A stretch of DNA of 64,000 nt from the NCBI RefSeq assembly GCF_029240175.1, contig NZ_JARBTM010000007.1, forward strand, positions 1 through 64,000, written 5' to 3'. The translations under genes and the position numbers were made by a program. Below, in pieces: positions 42,592 through 51,654 of this stretch. How positions within the stretch are numbered: the first letter of the stretch is position 1; each line of letters opens with the position of its first letter. The DNA is from Anaerosolibacter sp. Lineage in GTDB: Bacteria; Bacillota; Clostridia; Peptostreptococcales; Thermotaleaceae. The notes below the pieces were generated by a model, which did no database searches, had not been told where the DNA came from, and saw only the letters and a list, made by a program, of their open reading frames with translations.

Positions 42592-43224
42592 CTAATGACT
42601 TGTCTTATTCATACTAATATTAATATTATCTTCTTCGATATCATAGAACCTAGAAATGCTATTTTTTATATCAGAAATGATATATAAATCTTCTGGCTTA
42701 TTTGATGGCGTTTTGGATGGACCACCATTTACAGCGATAGAAACTTGGTCAATGTTTTCAATGGCAATCTGTTCTTCCGACATCTTATTACCCTCTGTTA
42801 GTACGAGGTGAATCTCTTTGATTTTTCCAAAGTCCTTATTCTCCGTGTCTTCTTCAATTTCTATACGGGCATTCTCTAGCCTTACATCATACTCATAACC
42901 AATTTTATCTCGTAGATGCTCTGAGATTTTTTCTTTATACATTGCAATCATCTGTTGATTACGGGATTTTTGAAAGCCAGCGGCATCCTTGGAGAGTGCC
43001 TCTCTTTCTATCATTACCGTAGATTTAAAGATTTCATCCTGAACATTGATATCACCATACAGAAGCTCAATGATAGGATTTAGAATCACTAGAATAACCA
43101 ACAGACCTACTACCATTTTTATATACTTTTTCATACTGCTGCTAGGGAGCAATAACTCCACAAATGAAATAAAAATAACTACCATGACGATGTTTAACGT
43201 CCAGGTTCTTAAGAAGGCTGTCAT
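42592..43224 (-). CDS. spoIIIAF: Stage III sporulation protein AF
   Basis: Two N-terminal spans (LNIVMVVIFISFVELLLPSSSMKKYIKMVVGLLVILVILNPII) precede a soluble domain with a ring-building-like fold. The SSSMKKYIKMVVGLLVILVILNPI block is conserved in SpoIIIAF. Product of 210 residues. It follows spoIIIAE by 14 bases, and GAGGTG precedes the ATG. It is part of the mother-cell channel complex. Confidence 0.93.
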   Translation of the reverse strand: MTAFLRTWTLNIVMVVIFISFVELLLPSSSMKKYIKMVVGLLVILVILNPIIELLYGDINVQDEIFKSTVMIEREALSKDAAGFQKSRNQQMIAMYKEKISEHLRDKIGYEYDVRLENARIEIEEDTENKDFGKIKEIHLVLTEGNKMSEEQIAIENIDQVSIAVNGGPSKTPSNKPEDLYIISDIKNSISRFYDIEEDNINISMNKTSH

Positions 43225-43238
43225 AAGTTCACCTCTTT

Positions 43239-44429
43239 TTATCGCATCATTGCGCTTATATTTCCAGCGCCTATAATCATCGTTACAGCCATAAAGAACA
43301 TGATGGCTACAGATAAAACAGTACCAAATAACATGACCAAAGCATTGCTCAGATCACTTAAACAATCAGGCAGATCACTGTCTACAATGGGCTCTATTAA
43401 TGCACTGGCCAGCTTGTAAATCAAAATCATGGCCAGTATTTTTAAAAGCGGCATCAAGACAATAAAAGTCAATATAAATAATCCAACTCCGCCAATCGCA
43501 TTTTTCAATATAAGGGAACAACCCAGGATTGCATCGGCAGCATCAGATATGAAGCCGCCGACCACTGGAATCAATCCAACGGCAAACTTGGCTGTCCTTA
43601 TACTGACACCATCTGTAGCAGAAGCCGCTACGCCTTGAATGGTGATGATCCCTATGAATACTGTAAGCATCAAACCCATGAGTATAACGCAAACCTGTTT
43701 CAATAAAGAGGCAAGTTTAGATACATGGATTTTCGAAGACAGATAATTGACAATGGATAAGATAACTGAAAAAAAGATCAATGGTATGACGATGGTTTTC
43801 ATAAGGGTGCTGATAATGCCTACAGAGGCAATAATGACAGGCTGAAACAACGCTGAAGCTGTAACGCCGCCCATGGTCATCAGCAATGTTAAAAGAATAG
43901 GCAGCAGTGCCTGCATAAACATAACCATTTCATCGATAGCTTCTACACCGATTTTTGTTGCAATGGAAAAGCTTTGTATGGCCATGGCTATAATAACGAT
44001 GTAACATGTGCTATAAGCCAGCTTTCCTACAGCGTCACTTTCAAATGCACTGGAAAGATTGCTGAGGAAGGCACACAATACGGCTATCACAATAAGCTTT
44101 ACCAGGAGCATAGAGTTTGCTACAACTTCTTTAAAAAGATATTTTAAAAGTCCATTCAGAAGATCTTTTATAGAAAATATGGTTTCTCCTCTTACAATAG
44201 ACTGTACCAGGGATTTAAGATCCATGTCAGGCAAGTATTGGTTGAGATCCCCGTTGATACTCTCAACAATTTGATTGAGGCTATGGGTATCTATTTTATC
44301 TAGTTGTTCCATTATGAGTTCGTCGGTAATGGAACTATTGTCAGGATTGGATTCCGTGGCAAAGGATACTTGCCCAAGAAAGATGCTTATAAAAACAACC
44401 AGGCATACGATTTTTTTCATCAATTTCAC
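43239..44429 (-). CDS. spoIIIAE: Stage III sporulation protein AE
   Basis: A signal peptide (KKIVCLVVFISIFLGQVSFA) and about eight spans. Family segments are VKLIVIAVLCAFLSNLSSAFE, AIDEMVMFMQALLPILLTLLMTMGGVTASALFQP and VGGFISDAADAILGCSLILKNAIG. It is the polytopic membrane component of the SpoIIIA export-like apparatus. It is followed closely by spoIIIAF and preceded by spoIIIAD (three-base gap). Confidence 0.96.
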   Translation of the reverse strand: MKLMKKIVCLVVFISIFLGQVSFATESNPDNSSITDELIMEQLDKIDTHSLNQIVESINGDLNQYLPDMDLKSLVQSIVRGETIFSIKDLLNGLLKYLFKEVVANSMLLVKLIVIAVLCAFLSNLSSAFESDAVGKLAYSTCYIVIIAMAIQSFSIATKIGVEAIDEMVMFMQALLPILLTLLMTMGGVTASALFQPVIIASVGIISTLMKTIVIPLIFFSVILSIVNYLSSKIHVSKLASLLKQVCVILMGLMLTVFIGIITIQGVAASATDGVSIRTAKFAVGLIPVVGGFISDAADAILGCSLILKNAIGGVGLFILTFIVLMPLLKILAMILIYKLASALIEPIVDSDLPDCLSDLSNALVMLFGTVLSVAIMFFMAVTMIIGAGNISAMMR

Positions 44430-44432
44430 ATC

Positions 44433-44819
44433 CTATGGCATTAGTTTCACGAGAAGATTTAGCAGCGCTATCAATATAGGTACTGCCAGTACCATAATGA
44501 GTACCTTACCAGCAAATTCAATCTTAGATGCGATGGCAGCTTCCCCTGCATCTCGGCACACCTGGGCACCAAACTCAGAAATGTAAGCAATCCCTACAAT
44601 TTTGAAGATGGTGGTAATATAAATCAGGTCAATATCAATTTTTTGTGCAACTAGACTTAACACTTCAATAACATAACTTAGTCTTGTCGCAATGAATAAG
44701 AAAATAATTAACCCTGTTACAATACTAATTTGCAATGAAATTTCTGGTTTTTGGCTCCTCAAAACCACAGAAAGAATGGCTGCGATTAAGCCTAGTCCTA
44801 CAATTTTAAATATCTCCAT
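44433..44819 (-). CDS. spoIIIAD: Stage III sporulation protein AD
   Basis: A four-span protein of about 128 residues (MEIFKIVGLGLIAAILSVVLRSQKPEISLQISIVTGLIIF..., ISEFGAQVCRDAGEAAIASKIEFAGKVLIMVLAVPI), the typical SpoIIIAD sequence, related to small export-apparatus proteins. AAGGTG stands eight bases before the ATG at 44819; the track start at 44888 would add 23 residues that overlap spoIIIAC and has no site. Confidence 0.95.
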   Translation of the reverse strand: MEIFKIVGLGLIAAILSVVLRSQKPEISLQISIVTGLIIFLFIATRLSYVIEVLSLVAQKIDIDLIYITTIFKIVGIAYISEFGAQVCRDAGEAAIASKIEFAGKVLIMVLAVPILIALLNLLVKLMP

Positions 44820-44838
44820 TGAAATCACACCTTTTATG

Positions 44839-45042
44839 TTAGTAGAGTTGGAACATTGTTCTGACCGTTGTAAACAAATCGTTAACAAGTTGTATCACCA
44901 TGAACAATACAACAATAATCCCTGCCAAGGTGGTCATGGTTGCCATTTCATCTCTACCAGATCGTGTCAATACTTGATGAAGCACAGCCAATAGAATCCC
45001 TATACCTGCAATTTTAAAAATCAAATCAACATTCGTACCCAT
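44839..45042 (-). CDS. spoIIIAC: Stage III sporulation protein AC
   Basis: A 67-residue two-span protein (LIFKIAGIGILLAVLHQVLTRSGRDEMATMTTLAGIIVVLFMVIQLVNDLFTTV), the usual SpoIIIAC length and sequence. The conserved loop SGRDE-MA joins the spans. AAGGGGG precedes the ATG. It lies between spoIIIAB and spoIIIAD. Confidence 0.95.
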   Translation of the reverse strand: MGTNVDLIFKIAGIGILLAVLHQVLTRSGRDEMATMTTLAGIIVVLFMVIQLVNDLFTTVRTMFQLY

Positions 45043-45070
45043 TTTAAATCCCCCTTATTTTGTCTTTCAT

Positions 45071-45589
45071 TTATAGAAATAGTATTACGATTGCCACACC
45101 AAGCAGAACACCTAGGCTTCTATACATTCGCTCATTTTTTGATCGAAGCTCTTCCGCAGATTGCTGTTGTTTTTTAAGCTGTCCATAGATAAAATGAAAA
45201 TTCTTTAATTGATGATCTCGATCTACTGTACCAAGGCTCATGCCAAAGTCGATAAGGGCCTCTTTATCTTCCTCTGTCAAAGAAGTAAAATGATAATGCT
45301 TTTCTACCGATTGTCTCCAAGCATCTTCAATACAGAAGCCGTCCTTCTTCTCCAGGAGTTCACTAGCCTCTGTGAAGATTCTGTTCAACTCCATAGAAGA
45401 CTTTCCCCCAACCTTTTTCAATGCCTGGGGCAATGGGGTTAGCAGATACAATATCTCAGTCTCCAATAGCTGCAAAGATAAAAAAAGATGCTTAATTTGT
45501 CTTGGACGCTGAACGTATTTATAGGAAAGGATGTAACCAATAAAAGATGCACTCAAAATAATAATGATGGAAAGAATCGCTTTAACCAA
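45071..45589 (-). CDS. spoIIIAB: Stage III sporulation protein AB
   Basis: An N-terminal span (KAILSIIIILSASFIGYILSYKYVQRPRQIKHLFLSLQLLETEI) and a short C-terminal anchor (SLGVLLGVAIVILFL) flank a helical domain with LGTVDRDHQLKNFHFIYGQL, conserved in SpoIIIAB. A structural similarity to GspF-type proteins is known for the family. Two starts are possible: GTG at 45598, which lies on top of GGGAGA, and TTG at 45589, eight bases after it; TTG is preferred. Confidence 0.93.
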   Translation of the reverse strand: MVKAILSIIIILSASFIGYILSYKYVQRPRQIKHLFLSLQLLETEILYLLTPLPQALKKVGGKSSMELNRIFTEASELLEKKDGFCIEDAWRQSVEKHYHFTSLTEEDKEALIDFGMSLGTVDRDHQLKNFHFIYGQLKKQQQSAEELRSKNERMYRSLGVLLGVAIVILFL

Positions 45590-45621
45590 TGAATTCACTC
45601 TCCCTGCTAACTTCTGTAGGT

Positions 45622-46629
45622 TTATAACAAAGGCACCTTGGTTTTGCCGTCTAAGATCGATTGAATTGTACCTACTCTGGGTTGATTCGATAGAATAATG
45701 ATTCTTTCGAATATATTTTCTTCCATCATTTTTCTTAGATTTGGCCGTTTACTGACTTCGTCCAAGCTATGGCCATGCACTGTGGTCAGCACTTTAACCC
45801 CTGCATTTAATGCTTCCTCAATGGCCAACACGTCATCAAGCTTACCGATTTCATCGGTGGCAATAATCTGGGGAGACATGGAGCGAATCAGCATCATTAT
45901 TCCCTCTGCCTTTGGACAAGCATCCAAAATATCCGTTCTGATTCCGATATCGTTTTGTGGGATGCCCTGATAGGTTCCACAAATCTCCGAACGTTCGTCC
46001 ACGACACCTACTTTAAAACCCTGGAACCCCCTTTTTATCATGCCATTACTAAGATTCCGAACCATATCTCGCAGCAATGTTGTTTTTCCGCATTGGGGGG
46101 GGGATACGATTAGTGTGTTTCTAAAAATATTATTACTTGCTACGATATGCTCCATATATGCATCTGAAATTCCGATTTTCTGCCTAGATATCCGAATGTT
46201 TAAGCCGCTAATATCTTTGATGGTTTTGATGGCTGACCCGTTCATGACAGTACGTCCGCTGATACCTACCCTATGGCCGCCCCGTATCGTAATAAAACCT
46301 TTCTTAATATCCTCTTCCAAGGCATAAACTGAGTAATCAGTGACCAATTGGAAGGTTTTTTCTAGGTCTAACTTTGTAACCACATATGCCTTAGAGATCT
46401 CAGAACCTATTCCCCCATTGGAATAGACAAATATATCTTTATTTAGACTGTGAATCAACAGTGGTTGATTCGTACGGAGCCTTATTTCCTCCATGCTATT
46501 CCATAATGAAGAAGGAAGACCTTGAATCAATTCTCTGAGGTGTAAAGGAAGGGCATCGAGAATTTCCTTCCTTGGTAAATGATCTGAAGAGGTTTTCTTT
46601 AGAAAATTGATATTACCTGAACCATCCAT
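45622..46629 (-). CDS. spoIIIAA: Stage III sporulation protein AA (ATPase)
   Basis: The mother-cell ATPase of the SpoIIIA complex, similar to secretion ATPases. GGHRVGISGRTV leads into the nucleotide site TLIVSPPQCGKTTLLRDMVRNLS; the first Gly of Walker A is Ser, as usual in this family. VVDERSEICGTYQG and IIATDEIGKLDDVLAIEEALNAGVKVLTTVHGH (Walker B) follow. AAAGGAGGG precedes the ATG. It is the first gene of the spoIIIA operon, behind a sigma-E-like promoter. Confidence 0.97.
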   Translation of the reverse strand: MDGSGNINFLKKTSSDHLPRKEILDALPLHLRELIQGLPSSLWNSMEEIRLRTNQPLLIHSLNKDIFVYSNGGIGSEISKAYVVTKLDLEKTFQLVTDYSVYALEEDIKKGFITIRGGHRVGISGRTVMNGSAIKTIKDISGLNIRISRQKIGISDAYMEHIVASNNIFRNTLIVSPPQCGKTTLLRDMVRNLSNGMIKRGFQGFKVGVVDERSEICGTYQGIPQNDIGIRTDILDACPKAEGIMMLIRSMSPQIIATDEIGKLDDVLAIEEALNAGVKVLTTVHGHSLDEVSKRPNLRKMMEENIFERIIILSNQPRVGTIQSILDGKTKVPLL

Positions 46630-46652
46630 AACCTGTCCCTCCTTTATATAAA

Positions 46653-46681
46653 TATGTATTTTGAAAAGGACAATAATATGA
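46653..46681 (-). promoter_or_regulatory. Sigma-E-type promoter of the spoIIIA operon
   Basis: TCATATT (7 of 7 to KMATATT) and AATACATA (6 of 8 to CATACAHT) are 14 bases apart on the minus strand. The -10 is 24 bases upstream of the spoIIIAA ATG. Mother-cell sigma-E control of spoIIIA is established in other spore formers. Confidence 0.55.
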
Positions 46682-46710
46682 TTAAAATTTGTTCTGGGGA
46701 CAAAAAAGGG

Positions 46711-46751
46711 ATTAAAAAAACCTGATACATTATGTATCAGGTTTTTTTAAT
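46711..46751 (-). terminator. Terminator between the zinc-ribbon gene and spoIIIAA
   Basis: A 20-base perfect stem (CCTGATACAT and complement flanked by A7/T7 runs) with a single-base centre. It covers the end of the upstream gene and works in both directions in principle. It isolates spoIIIA from efp-side transcription. Confidence 0.88.
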
Positions 46752-46752
46752 A

Positions 46753-47193
46753 TTATTCGTGATGGTGATGACCGCAGCAGCCGCCTTCTTCATCACATGC
46801 ATCTTCAAAATGTAATTTTTCATGACAGCTTGGGCAAACAACCTCTATGTCATCATCGTCATCTGTTGCGTCTTCGTCAAGGTATATTATTTCGTGACAG
46901 TTTGGACACTCCAATTCGATGAAACCAAATTCATCTTCGTCATCCTCATCATCATCGTCATCGTCCATTTCACCATATACGTCATCCTCAACAACAGCCA
47001 AATCCTCATCCAGCGCTTCTACATACTCATCTAGATCTTCAACTTCCCGCTTAACTTCTTCAATAGAATCAGCGAAATCTTCCAATATATCAATGATGTT
47101 TAGAAGAATCTTGCCTTCCCTTGTCTCTTCGGTAAGTTCAGAACCCTCTGCAAGTCCTCTCAAATATGCTACTCTCTCGTAAAGATAATTCAT
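46753..47193 (-). CDS. CD1247-type protein with acidic linker, two zinc-knuckle motifs and His-rich tail
   Basis: The first 60 residues are a helical domain (MNYLYERVAYLRGLAEGSELTEETREGKILLNIIDILEDFADSIEEVKREVEDLDEYV), named after C. difficile CD1247 in databases. A run of Asp/Glu follows, then ELECPNCHEIIYLDEDA and VVCPSCHEKLHFED, two CxxC knuckles forming a zinc ribbon, and the tail CCGHHHHE. The function is unknown; the helical N-terminus suggests an adaptor or regulator. AAAGGAGGG precedes the ATG. It lies between efp and spoIIIA in many clostridia. Confidence 0.85.
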   Translation of the reverse strand: MNYLYERVAYLRGLAEGSELTEETREGKILLNIIDILEDFADSIEEVKREVEDLDEYVEALDEDLAVVEDDVYGEMDDDDDDEDDEDEFGFIELECPNCHEIIYLDEDATDDDDDIEVVCPSCHEKLHFEDACDEEGGCCGHHHHE

Positions 47194-47235
47194 GGTGAAA
47201 CCCTCCTTTTATTTAATATACCTTAGTATTATTGC

Positions 47236-47793
47236 CTAAGCTCTTGATAAATAGTCACCGGTACGTGTATCAATTTTAATTTTATCCCCTTCATTGATGA
47301 AAAAAGGCACATGGATAACAGCCCCTGTTTCAACAGTTGCAGGCTTTGTTACGTTTGTAGCGGTATCACCCTTTACACCAGGTTCAGTATAGGTTACCAC
47401 AAGCTCAACAAAGTTTGGTGGGTCTACTTGGAATGCTTTGCCCTTGAAGAACTTAACAGTTGCTGAATCATTCTCTCTTAAGTAAATAATTGCTTCTTCT
47501 ACTTGCTCCTTTGACAGAGGCAATTGCTCAAAAGACTCGTTGTCCATAAAATAATACAAATCACCATCATTGTATAAATACTGCATTTGTTTCGTCTCAA
47601 TGTGGGCTTTTGGGAACTTGTCATTTGGGTTGAAAGCTTCTTCACGGATAGAACCAGTTGTAACACTCTTGTACTTTGTTCTAACGAAAGCAGCTCCCTT
47701 ACCAGGCTTAACATGTTGGAAGTCCACTACTACAAAAGGTTCACCATTTATTTCAAATGTCACACCTTTTCTAAAATCTGATGCTGAAATCAT
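47236..47793 (-). CDS. efp: Elongation factor P
   Basis: The 185-residue protein has the three EF-P domains. [21 protein letters not shown] is the loop that reaches the peptidyl-transferase centre, with the conserved Lys in PGKG. The C-terminal signature [21 protein letters not shown] is complete. EF-P rescues ribosomes stalled at polyproline. GGAGGG precedes the ATG. No EF-P modification gene is nearby. Confidence 0.98.
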   Translation of the reverse strand: MISASDFRKGVTFEINGEPFVVVDFQHVKPGKGAAFVRTKYKSVTTGSIREEAFNPNDKFPKAHIETKQMQYLYNDGDLYYFMDNESFEQLPLSKEQVEEAIIYLRENDSATVKFFKGKAFQVDPPNFVELVVTYTEPGVKGDTATNVTKPATVETGAVIHVPFFINEGDKIKIDTRTGDYLSRA

Positions 47794-47880
47794 TATTATC
47801 CCTCCATTAATTATAAAAATAAAAAAATATTTATGCTATCTACTGGTAGTATTCGTGTATTGCCAGTAGTTGTATACATC

Positions 47881-48942
47881 TTATAACTCTATGAGTTCCT
47901 TTGGTGACTTGGACAAGGTCTTACAACCGTCTTCAGTAACGACTACAAGATCTTCGATTCGTACACCGCCAAACCCGGGCAAGTATATACCTGGTTCATC
48001 GGTAACAATCATTCCCGGCTTCAATGTATCATGGCCTAATGGAGATAATCTCGGAGATTCATGGACCTCCAAACCAACACCATGACCTAAACCATGACCA
48101 AAATAGTCACCATATCCATTTTCGCTGATAATATCTCTTGCAATCTTATCTACTTCGACCCCTGTCATGCCAGGTTTTATGGCTTCTAATGCCTTTTCTT
48201 GAGCCTCCAAAACAATAGAATATAACTTCTTTTGCTTTTCGCTGGCTTTTCCTACTACGATTGTTCTCGTCATGTCAGAGCAATACCCTTCATAAATACA
48301 TCCAAAATCCAAGGTTACAAAGTCACCTGTCTCGATGATTTTATCTGAAGCAACCCCATGGGGTAAGGATGAACGAATACCAGATGCAACGATGCTGTCA
48401 AAGGATAACCCACTGGCTCCTCTTTTCTTCATGAAATTTTCCAGCTCCAAAGCAACTTCATTTTCTTTCATACCTGCTTTCATATATGTAAGGATATACA
48501 CAAAGGCCTGATCTGCAATTTGGGCAGCTTTTTCGATGATGGATATTTCTTCATCATCTTTGATCTTTCTAAGGTTACCCATGGCACCTTCCAAAGGAAC
48601 CATCTTTGTTTGCCCCAGCTTGTCAGAGAACTCCTTATACTGGGCAAAGGTAACAAAATCATCTTCGAAGGCCATGGTATTTAAATTGAATGTGTTCAAA
48701 ATCATATGTAACGGATTCTGGTTTGTATGTTCAACAACTTTAAAGCCGTGGCACTGCTTAGCAGCCTGCTCCATATAACGAAAATCAGTGATAAAATAAG
48801 CGTCATTTAAGGTAATTAACACATACCCAGAGCTGCCAGTAAAGCCACTCAAGTATCTTCTATTTTCAGGTTTGTATATGATGGCTCCATCAATACTTTT
48901 TTCACGCAACAGCTCTCTAAAACGACCAAGCCTTGCAATCAT
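47881..48942 (-). CDS. pepP: Xaa-Pro aminopeptidase / proline dipeptidase (M24 family)
   Basis: An N-terminal creatinase-like domain (RLGRFRELLREKSIDGAIIYKPENRRYLSGFTGSSGYVLI) is followed by the pita-bread peptidase domain. Metal ligands are in TLDFGCIYEGYCSDMTRTI (two Asp), GHGLGHGVGLEVHESPRLS (His), VTDEPGIYLPGFGGVRIEDL (two Glu). It cleaves peptides at proline. GGTGGGG precedes the ATG. In clostridia and bacilli it is usually just upstream of efp, as here; proline peptide turnover and EF-P are only linked by position. Confidence 0.94.
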   Translation of the reverse strand: MIARLGRFRELLREKSIDGAIIYKPENRRYLSGFTGSSGYVLITLNDAYFITDFRYMEQAAKQCHGFKVVEHTNQNPLHMILNTFNLNTMAFEDDFVTFAQYKEFSDKLGQTKMVPLEGAMGNLRKIKDDEEISIIEKAAQIADQAFVYILTYMKAGMKENEVALELENFMKKRGASGLSFDSIVASGIRSSLPHGVASDKIIETGDFVTLDFGCIYEGYCSDMTRTIVVGKASEKQKKLYSIVLEAQEKALEAIKPGMTGVEVDKIARDIISENGYGDYFGHGLGHGVGLEVHESPRLSPLGHDTLKPGMIVTDEPGIYLPGFGGVRIEDLVVVTEDGCKTLSKSPKELIEL

Positions 48943-49111
48943 TGCAGATACCCCCCACCAACATGATGTTTATAAGTTTCCATAAATGCCAAACCATACC
49001 TATTCCCAATCCTTTAATATGATAACATAATTTTATATATTTGGATAGAATTTTTCATGTTTCTTACAATATTATACCCAATATTTACAACTTCTTTACA
49101 ATATACGAGAT

Positions 49112-49375
49112 TTATTTATGCCTTGGGTTCTTGGAAACGATGGTAATAGCATCAATCAATGCTTTCATAACATCTGTTTCAAACTGAATATTCATTTCAT
49201 TGACCCTTGAATAAAGCTCACCCTTCTCCGACACCACATAGTGAGGTTTCAAATGATTTAGTGCGATGGCTCTAATGTCATCTAGACACTGCGGACACTG
49301 ACAAACATTTGGAAACACCTTCAACATCGATGGTAATACATGATCCACAACAATCTCCATATAGTTCTTAAGCAT
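49112..49375 (-). CDS. comFB: ComFB family protein
   Basis: The 87-residue protein matches late competence protein ComFB: ENYM-like start (LKNYMEIVVDHVLPSML), CQCPQCLDDIRAIALNHLKPHYVVSEKGELYSRV and a C-terminal helix. The CxCxxC and Asp/Ala/Leu pattern is characteristic. Members of this family were recently shown in cyanobacteria to bind c-di-GMP or c-di-AMP and to influence pili and motility. Here it follows a pilin gene cluster, beside a c-di-GMP gene. AAGGAGG precedes the ATG. Confidence 0.85.
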   Translation of the reverse strand: MLKNYMEIVVDHVLPSMLKVFPNVCQCPQCLDDIRAIALNHLKPHYVVSEKGELYSRVNEMNIQFETDVMKALIDAITIVSKNPRHK

Positions 49376-49502
49376 TGAATATCCTCCTTCATCCTATAAA
49401 AGACTTATTAACATATAACTATAAGGTTAATCTTCCATACAAAAATGAAAATTCCTCTACAACATAGAAGAATTTTCGTATAAATACGACACGCTATAGG
49501 TA

Positions 49503-50045
49503 TTATTTATCTTCTGCTGACTTAATATTTCGGAAGAATGCACTATTTTCAATGGTTAGTGTCTTACCTCTTCTTTGACAAGTGATAATGACACGGATAC
49601 CTTTACATTCCTTATATTCGCCATCGATGGGAATGATCACAAAATCTTTAATATAGTTGGCGTATTGCACGTTAGCATCATTGCCATAACCATACCAAAG
49701 GCTGGCACTGGCCCTTTTATGCTCAAATACAAGCTTTTTATATTTAGGATGGATTTCATCCTCTTTAGGGGAATTTCTAAAAACAATCTTTTTTACTTTA
49801 TGCTGGGATTCATCATGGAAGCTTACTTGCTGAATCCCTTGACTATACATGACCTTATTCAAAAATTCGTTCACAGCGATTTGGGCTTGATACTGGAGCT
49901 CTAACTGGTCGTCCATCTTCTCTCCATACCTTTGATAAGCTTGAAAAAATGAAAAGACGCTGGTCATGATGATGCATAAAATGGCGAGGGCAATCAACAG
50001 CTCCATATAGGTGAAGCCTTTTCGATTAAGGTCCAAATAGCTCAT
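49503..50045 (-). CDS. Prepilin-type protein (PulG/PilW-like)
   Basis: The N-terminus DLNRKGFTYMELLIALAILCIIMTSVFSFF is a type III signal with the cleavage site G/FTYMEL and the +5 Glu. The rest (about 150 residues) is a soluble minor-pilin head, unassigned, ending in TCQRRGKTLTIENSAFF. It overlaps the upstream prepilin gene by 20 bases. The ribosome site is poor, so the start may be a few codons downstream. It is the last of four prepilin genes (51447 to 49503). Confidence 0.82.
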   Translation of the reverse strand: MSYLDLNRKGFTYMELLIALAILCIIMTSVFSFFQAYQRYGEKMDDQLELQYQAQIAVNEFLNKVMYSQGIQQVSFHDESQHKVKKIVFRNSPKEDEIHPKYKKLVFEHKRASASLWYGYGNDANVQYANYIKDFVIIPIDGEYKECKGIRVIITCQRRGKTLTIENSAFFRNIKSAEDK

Positions 50046-50469
50046 CTAACAACAATACTCTGCCGCTGGCAGGAACAATGGTAATTTGGTAGAATCGCCG
50101 TGAATCTTTGTTATAGATCGTGATGGTATCACCTCCATGGGTAGGTACGCCTTGGTAACTGAATCGGACTTCTTCATTCCCATAAAGAAGCTCAAACGGG
50201 TCGGGGATCTCTACACTCTTTAGCTCCTGGGTGCCGTCTAAGACCTTATAATACTTTTTACTAAGCAGAATGCTGTACTGTCCACCCAGTGTCATTTTCG
50301 ACATGCGCACCTCCCGTATGTCCGTACATAGATGTCGGGCATAGGATTTCATGGTAAAGCTTGATTTCTTGATTGTGGGCATCGCCAGGGACGAAAGGAT
50401 AACCATCAATCCAATAACAGCCACCACCTCAATCAGGGTGAAACCTTTCTGCCTGTGGTTTTTCTTCAT
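50026..50469 (-). CDS. Prepilin-type protein (GspH/FimT-like)
   Basis: The prepilin signal HRQKGFTLIEVVAVIGLMVILSSLAMPTI has the G/FTLIE site. The body (KSYARHLCTDIREVRMSKMTLGGQYSILLSKKYYKVLDG) has the pattern of GspH/FimT minor pseudopilins. AGGTG is six bases before the ATG at 50469; the GTG at 50478 in the track is less likely. Placed between the PilX-like and PulG-like genes. Confidence 0.83.
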   Translation of the reverse strand: MKKNHRQKGFTLIEVVAVIGLMVILSSLAMPTIKKSSFTMKSYARHLCTDIREVRMSKMTLGGQYSILLSKKYYKVLDGTQELKSVEIPDPFELLYGNEEVRFSYQGVPTHGGDTITIYNKDSRRFYQITIVPASGRVLLLDELFGP

Positions 50470-50485
50470 CTCGTTCACCTACCTG

Positions 50486-51058
50486 CTATTCAGAAAGATA
50501 TCGCATATGGAGGATATCTTCTATGTCCGTTGGTTCTAGCGGATATAAGGAAGCATTGGGCACCGATATTTCAAAGATTGCCTTTGGCATATGGGAGACA
50601 TTTCTATATTTATAAACAGACTGGATTGTTATGGAGAATTTGTCGTTCCCATTTACAAATGGTTCAACCTCTAAAACCTTCAGCGAGGGCCTTTCATTGC
50701 TTAGGGTCGGATCTAATATCGTACACGAATAACTGCTTAAAGACGAGACCAATTTTTCATTAAGATAGGTGGTATAGGATGTTTTGAACTGATGATGTCC
50801 TCCGCCTTCTTTTTCTCGTTCTAGCTGCCCAAATGCTGCCGCATGGTCAATCTCCTTGGCGATTAATCCGTATGCTTCCTCCAAGCCTGCTTCGGCTAAA
50901 TAAAAGGCAGTTTTGCTATAAAGTTCAATTTGTTTCATTCTATAATTCATCATGCTGACAGAGAATATGGCAGTGCCTAAGGCTCCGACAATGGCCAAAA
51001 TGATAATGACCAATATATAGGCAGCTCCCCTCTTTTCCAACCTAGCGTTTCTCACCAT
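50486..51058 (-). CDS. PilX-like minor pilin assembly protein
   Basis: An N-terminal span RGAAYILVIIILAIVGALGTAIFSVSMMNYRMKQIELYSKTAFYLAEAGLEEAY is typical of the PilX N-terminal domain, which lacks the Glu-5 of other pilins and keeps LAEAGLE. The remaining 130 residues are an unassigned head. AAGGAG stands six bases before ATG at 51058 (track start TTG at 51061). Twelve bases separate it from the next prepilin gene. Confidence 0.8.
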   Translation of the reverse strand: MVRNARLEKRGAAYILVIIILAIVGALGTAIFSVSMMNYRMKQIELYSKTAFYLAEAGLEEAYGLIAKEIDHAAAFGQLEREKEGGGHHQFKTSYTTYLNEKLVSSLSSYSCTILDPTLSNERPSLKVLEVEPFVNGNDKFSITIQSVYKYRNVSHMPKAIFEISVPNASLYPLEPTDIEDILHMRYLSE

Positions 51059-51069
51059 CAACAGCTCCT

Positions 51070-51447
51070 TTAATTTCGTCTCCTAAGACCAACCATTCGT
51101 GACAGTTCATGGGTGTCATCAATATCCTTCACAATCAATTGAATCTTTTCTAGTCTGGCATCATTGTTGGCCCTTTCTAAGGGTTCAATGGATACTTCGA
51201 CCCGCAGCTGAAGCGCTTCTATGTCATAAATATGTAATCCGGTACCTACATAGAGATCATATTTGCTTCTCTCCATATATTGCTGGCTTAGATGAGAATA
51301 GATCATCAGCTGCTTCGCCTCTTGGAGTAGTTTTACTGTAGACAGAAACATGGAGGATATGGGAACAAACAAAATTCCCATGATACACAATGCGATGATA
51401 ACTTCTATGAGGGTCATACCCTTTTCTTGATCCATCTTCTTTTCCAT
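51070..51447 (-). CDS. Prepilin-type protein (PilV-like)
   Basis: DQEKGMTLIEVIIALCIMGILFVPISSMF has the prepilin site G/MTLIE. The head of about 85 residues contains LSQQYMERSKYDLYVG and a short C-terminal RRN tail. AAGGGG precedes the ATG at 51447. It is the first gene of the four-gene minor pilin set that ends at 49503. Confidence 0.82.
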   Translation of the reverse strand: MEKKMDQEKGMTLIEVIIALCIMGILFVPISSMFLSTVKLLQEAKQLMIYSHLSQQYMERSKYDLYVGTGLHIYDIEALQLRVEVSIEPLERANNDARLEKIQLIVKDIDDTHELSRMVGLRRRN

Positions 51448-51654
51448 CAACCCAACCCCTTCGTGATTTGAACGGATCTAAATATTCAAACTATTCGATA
51501 AAAATCTACACAATCCTTCAAAAACTGGAAAATAAAAACAGTTTCTATGAAATAATTCTTTAGCTGTTAAAGAAAAAAGAGGAAAAAACTGTCATATGCC
51601 GAATTATATTTAGAATGGAAAACTTTTTTTTGATATTTTGAGGAGGAAAAATAT

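Noticed and set aside
46919-47182. Ser-rich plus-strand ORF
   Set aside because: It is the antisense image of the Asp/Glu codons of the zinc-ribbon protein.
51451-51654. Sigma-D-type promoter (GCCGAAT near 51598) before the GGDEF/HD-GYP gene
   Set aside because: No TAAA-type -35 at the required spacing.
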